From: Ochotona curzoniae
Lineage: Eukaryota > Chordata > Mammalia > Lagomorpha > Ochotonidae
Direction: 5' to 3'
DNA: 64,000 nt
NCBI RefSeq assembly: GCF_017591425.1
Contig: NW_024466599.1
Location: 30,542,001-30,606,000, forward strand
In this document: positions 45,560-54,670 of the stretch, piece after piece
Layout of the letters: each line of letters begins with the position of its first letter
Numbering within the stretch: the stretch's first letter is position 1
Notes under the pieces: generated by a model
Database searches by the model: none
Seen by the model: the letters and a program-made list of their open reading frames with translations, nothing else
What the model was told of the DNA's origin: nothing
Program-made: the position numbers and the translations under genes

Positions 45560-45725
45560 CAGATGCCACAGTTTGCTTCATTCGCTTCTCCTAGCAAAAT
45601 GAATGAAAAGCCCTTGGGGGCCAAGCCTTTTTTTTTTTTTGCCTGTTTTGTTCTCTGCTGTGATTTCCCCTCCTGGCTCCTAGCTCAGTGCCTATCCCTC
45701 AGGACACAATGAATAAAATCAAGAG
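45560..45725 (+). repeat. L2 3-prime end fragment
   Basis: AAAGCCCTTGGGGGCCAAG, T-run, GCCTGTTTTGTTCTCTGCTG and CAATGAATAAAATC follow the L2 tail in sense orientation. Confidence 0.75.
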
Positions 45726-45787
45726 ATGAGCAAGATGGTTGATAGCCAAGGCCTGATGAAGCAGAACCAAAAGGCAGAGTAGGAGGC

Positions 45788-46080
45788 TGGTATTTGGAGC
45801 ATCAGCGAAGCTGCCACGTGGGACACATGCCTGCCCCGTCAGGAGGCCTGGGCTCGTATCTTGGCTCTATCCCGGTCCTGCTGCTCCACACGGCTCCATT
45901 CCTCCATGGAATGGCAGGTGATGGCTCGAGCACCTGGCTCCCTGCCGCCCAGGTGGGAGACTCAGATCGAGTTTTCATCATCTGGCTTTCCCAGCCCTGG
46001 TTGTTGTAGCTATTCGGGGAAGTGACCCCATACATGAGCTCTCTTTCTGTCTCTCTTCCTTTCAATTTAATACTTTAAAG
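45788..46080 (+). repeat. CSINE copy, diverged
   Basis: Head with CATCAGCGAAGCTGCC, body with CCAGGTGGGAGACTCAG and CTATTCGGGGAAGTGACC, CT stretch, then TTTCAATTTAATAC tail. Old copy. Confidence 0.85.
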
Positions 46081-46582
46081 GGCAGAAGGAGAGGACTGAC
46101 TCCAAGTGAGCCATGGGGCATGTCCAGAAATTGCCACCAATATTGCTTTATTCTGGAACAACCTGCCCAGTGAATAGGATTTTTTTCCACCTTCCAACCA
46201 AGGAGGTTGGGAGATGAGCAGAGACAGCTACGGCAAGCCTCCCACGCCATCTGCTTTGGAGCACTTTGCCTCCCAACATCAGGAGTCCTCCATCCCCAAC
46301 CCGCACCTTGACTGGAGCCATCCTTGTGACCCGCTGCAACTGACAGAATGTGGCTGAAATGATTCTGTGTCATTTGGCATAGTCCTAAGAGACAGCTGGC
46401 TTCTGAGCCGCCTGTGCAATGTGCCGGGTTCAACTCAAAAAGCAAGAAAAAATGTTGTTGGAGATACTCAACTATAAAGTGCTCTCCTTTCTTTGATGAC
46501 CTTTCTTATCTCATCATGGTGTTTTTTTTTCCATTGATTATGTAATGTCCTACTAACAGAAAAACAAAATGTTGAAAGTCAG
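46081..46582. other. Unique sequence
   Basis: No repeat recognised. Confidence 0.45.
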
Positions 46583-46928
46583 GGTAGGCGCAGTGGTACA
46601 TCAGACTCATCTTCCATCCTCCAGTGTTGGTGTCCCACCTGGGTGTCAGTTCATGTCTCAGCAGTTCCACTTCTGATCCAGCTCCCTGCTTGTAGCCTTG
46701 AGAAAGCAATGGAGGACGGCTCAAGACCCTGAGACCCTGCATCCACGTGGGAGACCCAGAGAAAGCTCCTGACTCTCTACTTTGGATCAGCTCAGCTGTG
46801 GCTGTTGTAGCCATTTGGGGAGTGAGCCAGCAGTCAGAAGAGCTCCTCTCCCTACCTCTCCTTCCTTCTCTCAGTAAAAATCTGCCTAGCAAGGCAGATA
46901 CCATGATCACAAATAAATCTTTTTTTAA
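46583..46928 (+). repeat. CSINE copy
   Basis: GGTAGGCGCAGTGGTAC head, GTTCATGTCTCAGC, body, CT stretch, and a tail with AAATAAATCTTTTTTT. Extra bases near 46,890-46,908 interrupt the tail. Confidence 0.93.
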
Positions 46929-46954
46929 AGTGTTAAGTTAGCATGAATTGTACT

Positions 46955-47050
46955 GTGCCGCTTCATGTTGTGCAAGGCGCTTTAAATGCACTTGTAAGAG
47001 CTTTGAACTCATGTAAATCCTAGGAATTAGGCAATGTGTATCTCATGCCT
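46955..47050 (-). repeat. MIR fragment, antisense
   Basis: GTGCAAGGCGCTTTAAATGC and GAACTCATGTAAATCCTAGG match the reverse of the MIR tail region. Confidence 0.6.
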
Positions 47051-47299
47051 TACATTTGCATACAAGAATGTATTTTGTTCTCACCGGAAGAAGGGAAACA
47101 CTACACAAAAGAGCTCAACTCATACTGTTCTCTGCCTGCACTCTCCCCCTTGGGCTTGCTGCCCCTCTGTGGGCTGGAAAGGGAAGGGAAGCCCCTATGC
47201 AGGGGGTGAGAAGACAGGGAATGAAGGCACACCTCTCTGTCTCATTTGCACTTGCTCCCTGATCCCATCAGACTCAGCTCCCAAAACAACACCACAACA
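47051..47299. other. Unique or decayed LTR sequence
   Basis: May belong to the LTR that ends at 47,422, but no firm match. Confidence 0.35.
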
Positions 47300-47422
47300 C
47301 ATGGAGCACCACTATTCCACCTTATGTGGCCCACAGTTTAGTTACTGTGATCAGATAAACAGTTGCTGGTTTAAGCCGTTGAGCTTATGGGGCTTGTTAC
47401 GCAGCTGCTGGTAACCGATGCA
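47300..47422 (+). mobile_element. MaLR (MLT1-like) LTR, 3-prime end
   Basis: CAGTTGCTGGTTTAAGCC, GAGCTTATGGGGCTTGTTACG and CAGCTGCTGGTAACCGATGC resemble the last 60-70 bases of MLT1-type LTRs in sense orientation. Confidence 0.5.
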
Positions 47423-48215
47423 TGGGGATGAGTGTACAGCCGAGCCGGGGCGGCAGGGGAAGCCACACCTCTCTGCCTCCAGCCTTCCTACTGCTGTCCC
47501 AGGCTCTGTCCTGCTCTCCTGCTCAGTTTAAGGTTGAGCTACGGGGTACAGACTGGTTAGCAACAACAACCAATGCCAGTGGTTATGAGGACTTGCAAGA
47601 AGCTACAGCTGGATGCAAGGCAGGGAATGGGGAGAGAGAGGGAGGGGAGTGGTGCACAGGGCAGAGCCTGGGCCCAGCAGGGTCCTGGGACATCTGGTTT
47701 CCATCCCAAGTCAGTAAATAAAGCCGCTTTCCTCTGCCGACCCCAGCCTCCATCTCTGCTGACCCAACAGGAAATAGGGGGAGGGGCAGACTCTCCTCTG
47801 CTGGGAGCTGGGATGGGATGCAGAGCACAGGACCTAAGCCCAGAGCCCTTCCCCTCATGCTAAGGCTGCAGGCAAAGGCGTTCCCAGGGTCAGCAGCTGT
47901 AAACCCATCAAGTCAGTGTATGGGCTGTGGGCTCTGTTGATCCTAGGGCTCAGGTCTTGAGTGAAGATGCTTCAGTGACAAGAAACAGAGAAACTCTATT
48001 CAGAGACTTAGACAGCAAGGGAAATGTGTCATCTCACAGGACAAGAAGTGCAGCGGAAACGCCAGTCCCAAGAGAGGCTGAACCTCGTTCCTTTCCCTCG
48101 ACCCTTCTCAGCTGCCTTATCCTGAACCAGCTCATCACACAATCAGATGGCTGCCACCACCCCAGACACCACGTTGTCCCACACCCAAATCTAACAGCAG
48201 TAAAAACAATGTGTT
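47423..48215. other. Unique sequence
   Basis: Nothing recognised. Confidence 0.45.
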
Positions 48216-48360
48216 GGGGCTAGGTGCTATGATCTAACAAGTTAAGCCCCTGCCTGCAGTGCCAGCATCCTATACGGGTTACCTGTTTGTACCTTGCGGC
48301 TCCATTTCTGCTACTGCTCCCTGCTTACGGCCTGGGGAAGCATCAGAGGATGGCCTAAGA
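48216..48360 (+). repeat. CSINE 5-prime half, plus arm of a palindrome
   Basis: GGGGCTAGGTGCTATGATC head, AAGTTAAGCCCCTGCC, GCCAGCATCCTATACGGG and GCCTGGGGAAGCATCAGAGG. Body and tail beyond this are missing. Confidence 0.85.
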
Positions 48361-48568
48361 GGATGGCTCCTAGAGCCAGGAGTTTCCTCCAGGTCTTCCA
48401 CAGGAGTGCAGGAGCCCAAGGCTTTGGACCATCCTCTGCCACCATCCCAGGCCATAAGCAGGGAGCTGAATCAGAAGCAGAGCAGCCAGGACACAAACAG
48501 GTGCTCATTTGGGATGCCGGTGCTGCAAGTGGAGGTTTAGTCTGATACTCCACCATGTTGGTCCCAAG
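48361..48568 (-). repeat. CSINE 5-prime part, minus arm of a palindrome
   Basis: Reverse complement from the central block (AGCCAGGAGTTTCCTCC) to the head (CATGTTGGTCCC). It lacks the tail. Together with the preceding half it can fold back on itself. Confidence 0.88.
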
Positions 48569-48572
48569 AGCA

Positions 48573-48710
48573 TAATTTAAAAAAAAAAAATGTTAGTGAT
48601 CTTCATTTCATTTGAAAGATGCAGACAAAGAGATTTTCTATCTGCTGGTTCCTTCCCCAAATGCCCACCACAGCCAGGTCTGCACCATGCATAGGATGAA
48701 TTTCACTCTT
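48573..48710 (-). repeat. CSINE 3-prime fragment, antisense
   Basis: A/T-rich reverse tail, GAAAGATGCAGACAAAGAG, and CTTCCCCAAATGCCCACC. It ends before the head; a T-run at 48,712-48,725 follows. Confidence 0.65.
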
Positions 48711-48809
48711 TTTTTTTTTTTTTTTGGCACCAAAACAGAATTGATTTTACTTAATTTTAATTAATTAATTAGTTAAGGTAAAAAAAAGTTGACTTTTTAA
48801 CTTGTATTT
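48711..48809. other. AT-rich low-complexity sequence
   Basis: T-run followed by TTAATTAATTAATTAG words. Probably decayed tails of repeats. Confidence 0.6.
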
Positions 48810-49050
48810 TAAATTTTCATTTTATTTGAAACACAAAAGAGAGTGATATCGCATTCATTGTTTCATTCCCCAAATGCCTACGGTGGCCAGGCAGGGCTGG
48901 GACGGGATGAAGCCAGAACACAGATCTCTACGTGAGTGTCCCACATGGTGGCAAGGCCTGTCACCTGCAGCCTCCTAGTGAAACAGCACTCCACTGTGGG
49001 ATATGGCCATCCCTAGAGGCAGCCCAATGCCTGCGCACCAACACCTGCTC
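48810..49050 (-). repeat. CSINE copy, antisense, diverged
   Basis: TTTATTTGAAACACAAAAGAG, TTTCATTCCCCAAATGCC, GCCAGAACACAGATCTC and GCAGCCTCCTAGTG fit the reverse SINE with heavy decay. Confidence 0.65.
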
Positions 49051-49124
49051 CTACACTCAGCTTATTTCCATTTTCCACCATCATTTTGAAGTAGCATCAT
49101 GCTATTAACCTTATTTAAATTCTT

Positions 49125-49493
49125 CCTGACTTTTCTGGAACAAGGTCACAGTCCGACGGACTGTAAACCCAGACTGCAGATTAGATAATAGTATGGTATT
49201 GTTGCTAAGTTTCCAGAAGTTGTTCATTGCACATGGGGGTTGTGTAAGTCTTGTCTTGTAAAAGAATGTCCTTATTCTCTGGAAATACATCCTGAAGTAT
49301 GCAGGTGAAGGGGCACAATGATTAGACTGAGAAATTGGGGGAAAATATCACACACACACATATACACTGAGAGATAACAAAGCAACAGAGACAAAATGGA
49401 AATACATGGTGAAGCTGAGTAAAAAAAAAAAAACCTGAGTCTGTGCTAGTCTTGCAGCCTTTGTGTCAATTTCAAATTAAATTAGAATTACAA
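49125..49493 (+). repeat. Ancient L1 (L1ME-type) 3-prime UTR
   Basis: CTGCAGATTAGATAATAGTA, AAGAATGTCCTTATTCTCTG, GAAATACATCCTGAAGTATG, GGGGCACAATGATTAG, a short CA run, and TCTTGCAGCCTTTGTGTC follow an ancient L1 3-prime UTR in sense orientation. The young SINE that follows is inserted at its A-rich end. Confidence 0.75.
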
Positions 49494-49505
49494 AGAAAAA
49501 GTGAG

Positions 49506-49840
49506 GCCCCGGCGGAGTGGCCTAGCAGCTAAAGTCCTCACTTTGAACGCACGGGATCCCATATGAGCGCCGGTTCTAATCCCGGTAGCTCCACTTCCCA
49601 TCCAGCTCCCTGCTTGTGGCCTGGGAAAGCAGTCGAGGATGGCCCAAAGCCTTGGGACCCTGCACACATATGGGAGACCCGGAAGAGTCTCCTGGCTCCT
49701 GGCTTTGAATCAGCACAGCACCGGCTGTTGTGATCACTTGGGAAATGAATCATTGGACAGAAGATCTTCCTCTCTGTCTCTCCTCCTCTCTGTATAGGTA
49801 ACTTTGTAATGAAAACAAATAAATCTTAAAAAAAAAAGAG
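49506..49840 (+). repeat. CSINE copy, young, with target-site duplication
   Basis: GGCGGAGTGGCCTAGCAGC head, B box GGTTCTAATCC at 49,572-49,582, intact body and tail. Flanking 12-bp repeat (49,494-49,505 and 49,841-49,852, one mismatch). Its sequence variants fit the pika-specific form I remember. Confidence 0.97.
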
Positions 49841-49967
49841 AGAGAAAGTGAGCAGTGAGTTAGCAGTAATTATCAACTAGAGTGGTATTGGGGTTCACCT
49901 GGTACAGTCCTGAGTCTGATTTGTTTGAACTTTCACAAACTGATGGTAACAGCCAGAAAGAATAGAT

Positions 49968-50078
49968 GTGGGGCAGCTATGTGACCTCTTGGTTAAGACA
50001 CTGTTTGAGACCCCTGTGTCCCACATTGAAGAGCCTGGGCTTCAAGTCCCCAGGGGGCAGCTGGAATCCACTTGTTCA
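49968..50078 (+). repeat. CSINE head fragment
   Basis: GTGGGGCAGCTATGTGACC, CTTGGTTAAGACACTG and CTTCAAGTCCCC resemble the SINE head with B-box region; body and tail absent. Confidence 0.5.
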
Positions 50079-50264
50079 CCTGTTCATTTGTTTATTTTGC
50101 TCCAATGGCACTTCATTCATTGTTAACTAGATTTTAACAATTTAAGAATTGAACTTTAAAAACAGGTACATACTTAGGATTCACAAATAAAATTAAGAGC
50201 AAAAGCTGTCTCCCACTGAGAGACAGCCAATTTCCTAATTCCTTTCTGAGTCTCTTGAACTCAC

Positions 50265-50570
50265 CTGCGCTGTGGCTGATGCTGTGATGTGGTCTATAAA
50301 GCCATGTGGGGTAGTGCATCAGGCATCCCATGTGGTCCCTAGCTCGAGTCCCAGCTCCTCCTCCAATCCAGCTCTCTACTGTTGGCTTGGGAAAGCAGCA
50401 GAGTGGTCGCAGTCCTTGGACCCTGGCACCCGTGTAGGAGAATTAGATGAAGCCCCTGGCTCCCAGCTTTACTGCAGCTCAGCTCCAGCAGCTGCAGCCA
50501 CCTGAGAAGTGAGCTAGAGAATGGAAGACCTCCCTCTGTATGTTTCAAAATAAGTGATTAATTAAAACAG
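50265..50570 (+). repeat. CSINE copy, diverged
   Basis: GGCTGATGCTGTGATGTGG head, TCGAGTCCCAGCTCC, GGCTTGGGAAAGCAGC body, shortened CT stretch, A/T-rich tail. Confidence 0.87.
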
Positions 50571-50689
50571 CAGAATAAGCCATTAAAAATATCTCAGCTA
50601 CATAAACATATCATCAGGTACATAAGGATGAATGAACATCACCATAAACTTGTGCGTGCCCGTGTGTGCCTGTGGCTGACAGCCACTCT

Positions 50690-50751
50690 TTATCCACTTT
50701 CTCCAATTTTTATTTTTAATTGACACATAACTATGTATATCTAGTTTTTTT
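50690..50751 (-). repeat. Ancient L1 3-prime UTR, antisense (first piece)
   Basis: CAATTTTTATTTTTAATTG, ACACATAACTATGTATATC match the reverse complement of an L1M-type 3-prime end. The element resumes at 51,067. Confidence 0.6.
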
Positions 50752-51066
50752 AAAGTGTTTTTAATTGGAAAGTCAGATTACAGGAGGAAAGACAGAGAGG
50801 AAGATCTTCCTTCTTTCCACTGATTCACTCCCCAAATGGCTGCAATGGCCAGAGGTAAGCCAATTTGAAGCCAGGAGCCAGGAACGTCTTCTGGGTCTCC
50901 CACGTGGGTACAGGATCCCAAGGCTTTGGGCTGTTCTCAATTGCTTTCCCAGGCCGCAAGCAGGGAGTAGATGGACGTAGAGCAGCCGGGGCATGAACTG
51001 GCATCCGTATGTGATCCCATGGCATGCAAGGCGAGGACTTTAGCCACTAGGCTATAGCATCAGATC
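50752..51066 (-). repeat. CSINE copy, antisense, nested in L1
   Basis: TTTTAATTGGAAAGTCAG reverse tail, CCCCAAATGGCTGCAATGG, body, and head AGCCACTAGGCTATAGCATC. L1 sequence of the same orientation continues on both sides. Confidence 0.95.
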
Positions 51067-51205
51067 CACATATTTACGTTTACAGTGTGAAAAATCAGTA
51101 CATGTGTGAAAAAATCAGTACAATGTGAAAAACCGTGCATACATACAGTGAGTACTGATTAAGCCAGAATTAGTGGCATTTCTGTCTTTTTAAATGCCCA
51201 TTGTA
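51067..51205 (-). repeat. Ancient L1 3-prime UTR, antisense (second piece)
   Basis: CATATTTACGTTTACAGTGTG continues the first piece in order. A short tandem-like word, GTGAAAAATCAGTACA, is repeated about three times at 51,086-51,134. Confidence 0.6.
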
Positions 51206-51206
51206 G

Positions 51207-51540
51207 GGCCAGCAGAATGCTTAATAGGTTAAACCTCCACCTTCTGTGCTGGCATCCCATGTGCTCACTGATTATGGGTCTCACCAATTCCATTTTGAAT
51301 TCAGCTCCCTGCTAATGTGCCTGGAAAAGCAGCAGAGGGTGGCCCAAGTCCTTTTACCCTTGCAGCCATGTGGGAGACCCAGAAGAAGCTCCAGGCTCCT
51401 GGCTTTGAACTAGTTTGGCTCTGATATTTGTGGACATTTGAGGAGTGAAGAGCAGATGGACCACCTCTTTCTCTGTCTCTCCTCGCTCTGTATTTGCCTT
51501 TCAAGTAAAAACAAATAAATCTTTAAAGAAAAATAATAAA
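51207..51540 (+). repeat. CSINE copy, older; first of three head-to-tail copies
   Basis: GGGCCAGCAGAATGCTTAATAGG head, body with CATGTGGGAGACCC, CT stretch, AAAACAAATAAATC tail continuing into A-rich DNA used by the next insertion. Confidence 0.93.
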
Positions 51541-51548
51541 AAAAACAA

Positions 51549-51866
51549 GGGACCAGCACATTAGTCTGGTGGCTAAAGTCCTCACCTTGCATGCTCCGGG
51601 ATCCCTTATGGGCGCCAGTTCTAATCCCTGCTTCCCTTCCAACTCCCTGTTTGTGGCCTGGGAAAGCAGTTGAAGATGGCCCAAAGCTTTGAGACGCTGC
51701 ACCTGTGTGGGAGAGCCAGAAGAGGTTTTGGACTCTTGGCTTCAGATTGGGTCCACGCCAGCTGTTGCGGCTACTTGGGGAGTGAATCATCAGACAGAAA
51801 ATCTTCTCTGTTTCTCCTCCTCTCTGTATATCTGACTGTCCAATAAAAATAAATAAATCATTAAAA
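51549..51866 (+). repeat. CSINE copy; second of three
   Basis: GGGACCAGCACATTAGTC head, GGCGCCAGTTCTAATCC, a small deletion after the B box, full body and AATAAAAATAAATAAATC tail. It lies in the A-rich tail of the first copy. Confidence 0.95.
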
Positions 51867-51880
51867 AATAATAAAAACAG

Positions 51881-52214
51881 GGGCCCGGCGCGGTGGCGCA
51901 AGTGGTTAAAGGTCCTCGCCTTGCACGCCCGGGATCCCATATGGGCGCCGGTTCTAATCCCGGCAGCCCCGCTTCCCTTCCAGCTCCCTGCCTGTGGCCT
52001 GGGAAAGCAGTCGAGGACGGCCCAACGCTTTGGGAACCTGCACCCGCGTGGGAGACTCAGAAGAGGCTCCTGGCTTCGGATCGGCATAGTATCGGCCCGT
52101 TGCGCTCACTTGGGGAGTGAATCATCGGACGGAAGATCTTCCTCTCTGTCTCTCCTCTCTGTATATCTGCCTTTCCAATGAAAAAAATAATAAAAATAAA
52201 TCTTTAAAAAAAAT
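51881..52214 (+). repeat. CSINE copy; third of three and the youngest in the window
   Basis: Intact GGGCCCGGCGCGGTGGCGC head, A box at 51,894-51,905 (TGGCGCAAGTGG), B box at 51,950-51,960 (GGTTCTAATCC). Many CpG sites survive (CGGGATCCC, GGGCGCCGG, ACCCGCGTGG, ATCGGACGG), which would decay quickly by deamination in an old copy. A perfect 13-bp direct repeat flanks it (51,867-51,879 and 52,215-52,227), though it is A-rich. Confidence 0.98.
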
Positions 52215-52227
52215 AATAATAAAAACA

Positions 52228-52419
52228 AATGTTCAGCATTTCTTAAACTCTTGTCTTCCAGCTCTTTATAAAAGACACCATAAATTTTTGTAAGCCATAT
52301 TCTCAGGTCTTCACTCAATGAAAATCTTTCTTCATGCTTCCTTTTACATCTGTGAGTCCAAATTCCTTGGAGTACAGTTGCTGGTGCAAGGGGAATGTGT
52401 ACTTTACATATTTTTTTAA
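52228..52419 (-). repeat. Probable ancient L1 trace, antisense
   Basis: TTGGAGTACAGTTGCTGGTG and GGGAATGTGTACTTTACAT near 52,370-52,410 resemble antisense L1. The remainder is unclassified. Confidence 0.35.
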
Positions 52420-52421
52420 AG

Positions 52422-52728
52422 GAGTAATTTCATTTATTTGAAGAACAGAGTCAGAGGAGGGGAAAAGAAAAAGATCTTTCACCCACTGGTTCACTCTTCA
52501 AATGACCATAATGGCCAGGACAGAGCAAAGCTGAAGACTGGAGCCAGGAGTTTCTTCCGGGTCACCCACACAGTTGCAGGTTCCCAAGCACTTGGACCTG
52601 CTTTCCCAAGCCTTTAGCAGGAAGCTGAATTCCAAGTACAGCAGCCAAGACACAAACCAGCACACACATGGGATGCCAGTGCTGCAGGCAGTGGTCAACT
52701 GCTACACCACAGCATCTACCCCTCCAAA
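52422..52728 (-). repeat. CSINE copy, antisense
   Basis: Reverse tail, GAGGGGAAAAGAAAAAGATC, CACACAGTTGCAGG, CTTTCCCAAGCCTTTAGCAG and head AACTGCTACACCACAGCATC. Confidence 0.92.
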
Positions 52729-52851
52729 ACACTTTAAAAAATAGAAAATTGAAGCTAAACTTATATAATTTAAAACCAACACACCATCATCTTACAGTAA
52801 TTTCAGTAGCTGGAAAACCTGCAAATTCTGAGCATTTATATTTATATGATG
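52729..52851. other. Unique AT-rich spacer
   Basis: Nothing recognised. Confidence 0.5.
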
Positions 52852-53064
52852 TTTGCACTCCCCAAATGGCTGCAACGGCTGGAGCTGAGCCAATCCAAAT
52901 CCAGGAGCTTCTTCCAGGTCTCCAATACAGGTGCAGGGTCCCAAAGACTTGGGCCATCGTCTGGTGCTTTCCCAAGCCACAGAGAGCTGGGTGGGAAGCA
53001 GTGCATGTGGGATCCCAGCATTTGCATGTAGAGGATTAGCCAATTGAGCCATCCTACTGGGCCC
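52852..53064 (-). repeat. CSINE copy, antisense, tail lost
   Basis: CACTCCCCAAATGGCTGC, GAGCTTCTTCCAGGTCTCC, GGGTCCCAAAGACTTGGG and head ATTGAGCCATCCTACTGGGCCC. The CT stretch and A tail are missing. Confidence 0.92.
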
Positions 53065-53084
53065 AGTCATCACTATTTCAGAGT

Positions 53085-53380
53085 CCTTTGCATGGAACTG
53101 ACAAGTCACAAGTCCCATGTGAGTACCACTTGGACTCCTGTCTATCCAACTTCCCAACTAGATCCTGCTGATGCAACTGGGAGGACATCGGAAGATGGCC
53201 CCAGTGCTTTGGCTCCTGCTAACCAAATGGGAGACCTAGATGGAGTCCCTGGCTCCTGGCTTTGGTCAGGCCCAGTCCCAGCCAGTATGGGTATTTGGGA
53301 AGTGAGCCTGTGGAGGGAAGACATTTCTCTCTCTCTGTAATACCACTCTTCCAATAATCAAATAAATCTTTATAACAAGT
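53085..53380 (+). repeat. CSINE copy, diverged, head lost
   Basis: CCCATGTGAGTACCACTTGG, body with GGAGACCTAGATGGAGTCCC and TATTTGGGAAGTGAGCC, tail CAATAATCAAATAAATC. Head-to-head with the preceding minus copy. Confidence 0.85.
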
Positions 53381-53492
53381 TTTTTGAAAAATTTACCAAA
53401 GGTGGCATGCAGTGTGCAATCAGAGTGCATTTTAACATTTCATGGGCTTTATATAAGGCCTCTGGAAGGAAATATGTCAACGCTGATGGTGG

Positions 53493-53827
53493 ATTTTTTT
53501 TTTTTAAATGTAAGGAAGAGGCAGGGGGTGCAGTGTGGGGAACAAGGAAGAGAAGGAAAGAGAGGTCTTCTATTCTCTGGTTCACTCCCCAAATGTCTGC
53601 ACATAGCCCAGGCTGGGCTGGGCCAGGCCAAAGCCGAAAGTCTGGACCTCAATTAAAATCCCAAGCCAGGGACCCAGATATTTGAGCCATACCTGCTGCC
53701 TCTCAGGTGTGCGGGAGCAAGGAGCTGAAGCACAGGCAGAGGAGCTGGGACTCACACCAGGCATTCTGATACGAGACCCAGGCATCCCAAGCAGCGACTT
53801 CACTGCGTCCCAAATGCCGGCTTCTGT
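53493..53827 (-). repeat. CSINE copy, antisense, diverged
   Basis: T-run and reverse tail, GAAAGAGAGGTCTTCTATTC, TCACTCCCCAAATGTCTGC, AGCTGGGACTCACACCAGGC and head end CAAATGCCGGCTT. Extra sequence in the body. Confidence 0.82.
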
Positions 53828-54018
53828 TGGAGATGGCCTGTGTACACCTACGAGCCAGACACAAGGCTTCCTGTTGGTGAACAAGCCAGCCCTTCCACAA
53901 AATAGAAGGTGCTTGCAGCCACCAGATCTGAGTCTTAGGCAAGCCAAGGGCCCCCGACTTCTCTCTAGACCACCAATCCCCCCCCCACCAACCTGCCCTA
54001 ATTATGGCAAAGAGATCC

Positions 54019-54021
<3 letters not shown>
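53828..54021. other. Unique spacer with C-run
   Basis: A ten-C run near 53,978; nothing else recognised. Confidence 0.5.

Positions 54022-54064
<43 letters not shown>
54022..54064. repeat. GT microsatellite
   Basis: About 21 uninterrupted GT units. Confidence 0.97.
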
Positions 54065-54066
<2 letters not shown>

Positions 54067-54554
54067 TCACCTGCAGCCCAGACATAGGAACGTTGGGGAT
54101 CCCAGTGCCAATGGCCCAAGCATGGAGGAGATGCTCCCTGCGACCATAGGACTGTCCTGCCCTAGAGATGGGGGAGGAGGAGGACAGAGAGGGAGGCAAG
54201 GGGACAAATTGTCCCCAGTGGCATCACAAAACTGCAGGACAAACTGTGTTGTTCCCTTTCATACCCTCTCCCCTTTTTAAAGGGAAATGGTGCCCATTGA
54301 AAGGACCATCTGGGGTCTAAGTCACACGTGTGAAGGCTTGGAGACCTGGAGGTGAGTAATTCCTCACCTGCCCCTCCTCCCTGTCTGCCTTGCCTCCCCA
54401 CCTAAAACCCAGAGGGGAAGGGCCGAGAGGACCAAAGGATGTCCCAGCTCGTTGTCACTGCCAAGCGGTGACAGGACCCCGTATCTGTCTGTGTGCACCC
54501 CCATCCCTCTCCTGACAATGTCTCTCTCCCCAGACCTGGGCATGGGGCTGTCGC
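54065..54554. other. Unique sequence
   Basis: Nothing recognised. Confidence 0.5.
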
Positions 54555-54670
54555 TGCGTAGACTCCCACTAGCTTAGCATTGAGTCCTGCCTGTGCTGGT
54601 TATCAACTATGCGCATGTTGCTGCCCTTCTCTGAGCTCAGCCCCCTCATTTGTGAAAAAGGACAGAAGAA
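54555..54670 (+). repeat. MIR fragment
   Basis: GTTATCAACTATGCGCATG, TTGCTGCCCTTCTCTGAGC and CCTCATTTGTGAAAAAGG follow the MIR core in sense orientation. Confidence 0.6.

Noticed and set aside
51894..51960. A and B boxes that could suggest a tRNA gene
   Set aside because: They belong to the tRNA-derived SINE head. There is no complete cloverleaf, and the sequence continues into the SINE body.
51410..52087. 225-codon minus-strand open frame
   Set aside because: It is the reverse complement of two or three adjacent SINE copies. The same residue pattern appears wherever an antisense SINE occurs, so it is repeat sequence and not a gene.
53682..54149. 155-codon plus-strand frame with Cys/Val repeats
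   Set aside because: The Cys-Val run is the GT microsatellite and the start lies in an antisense SINE.
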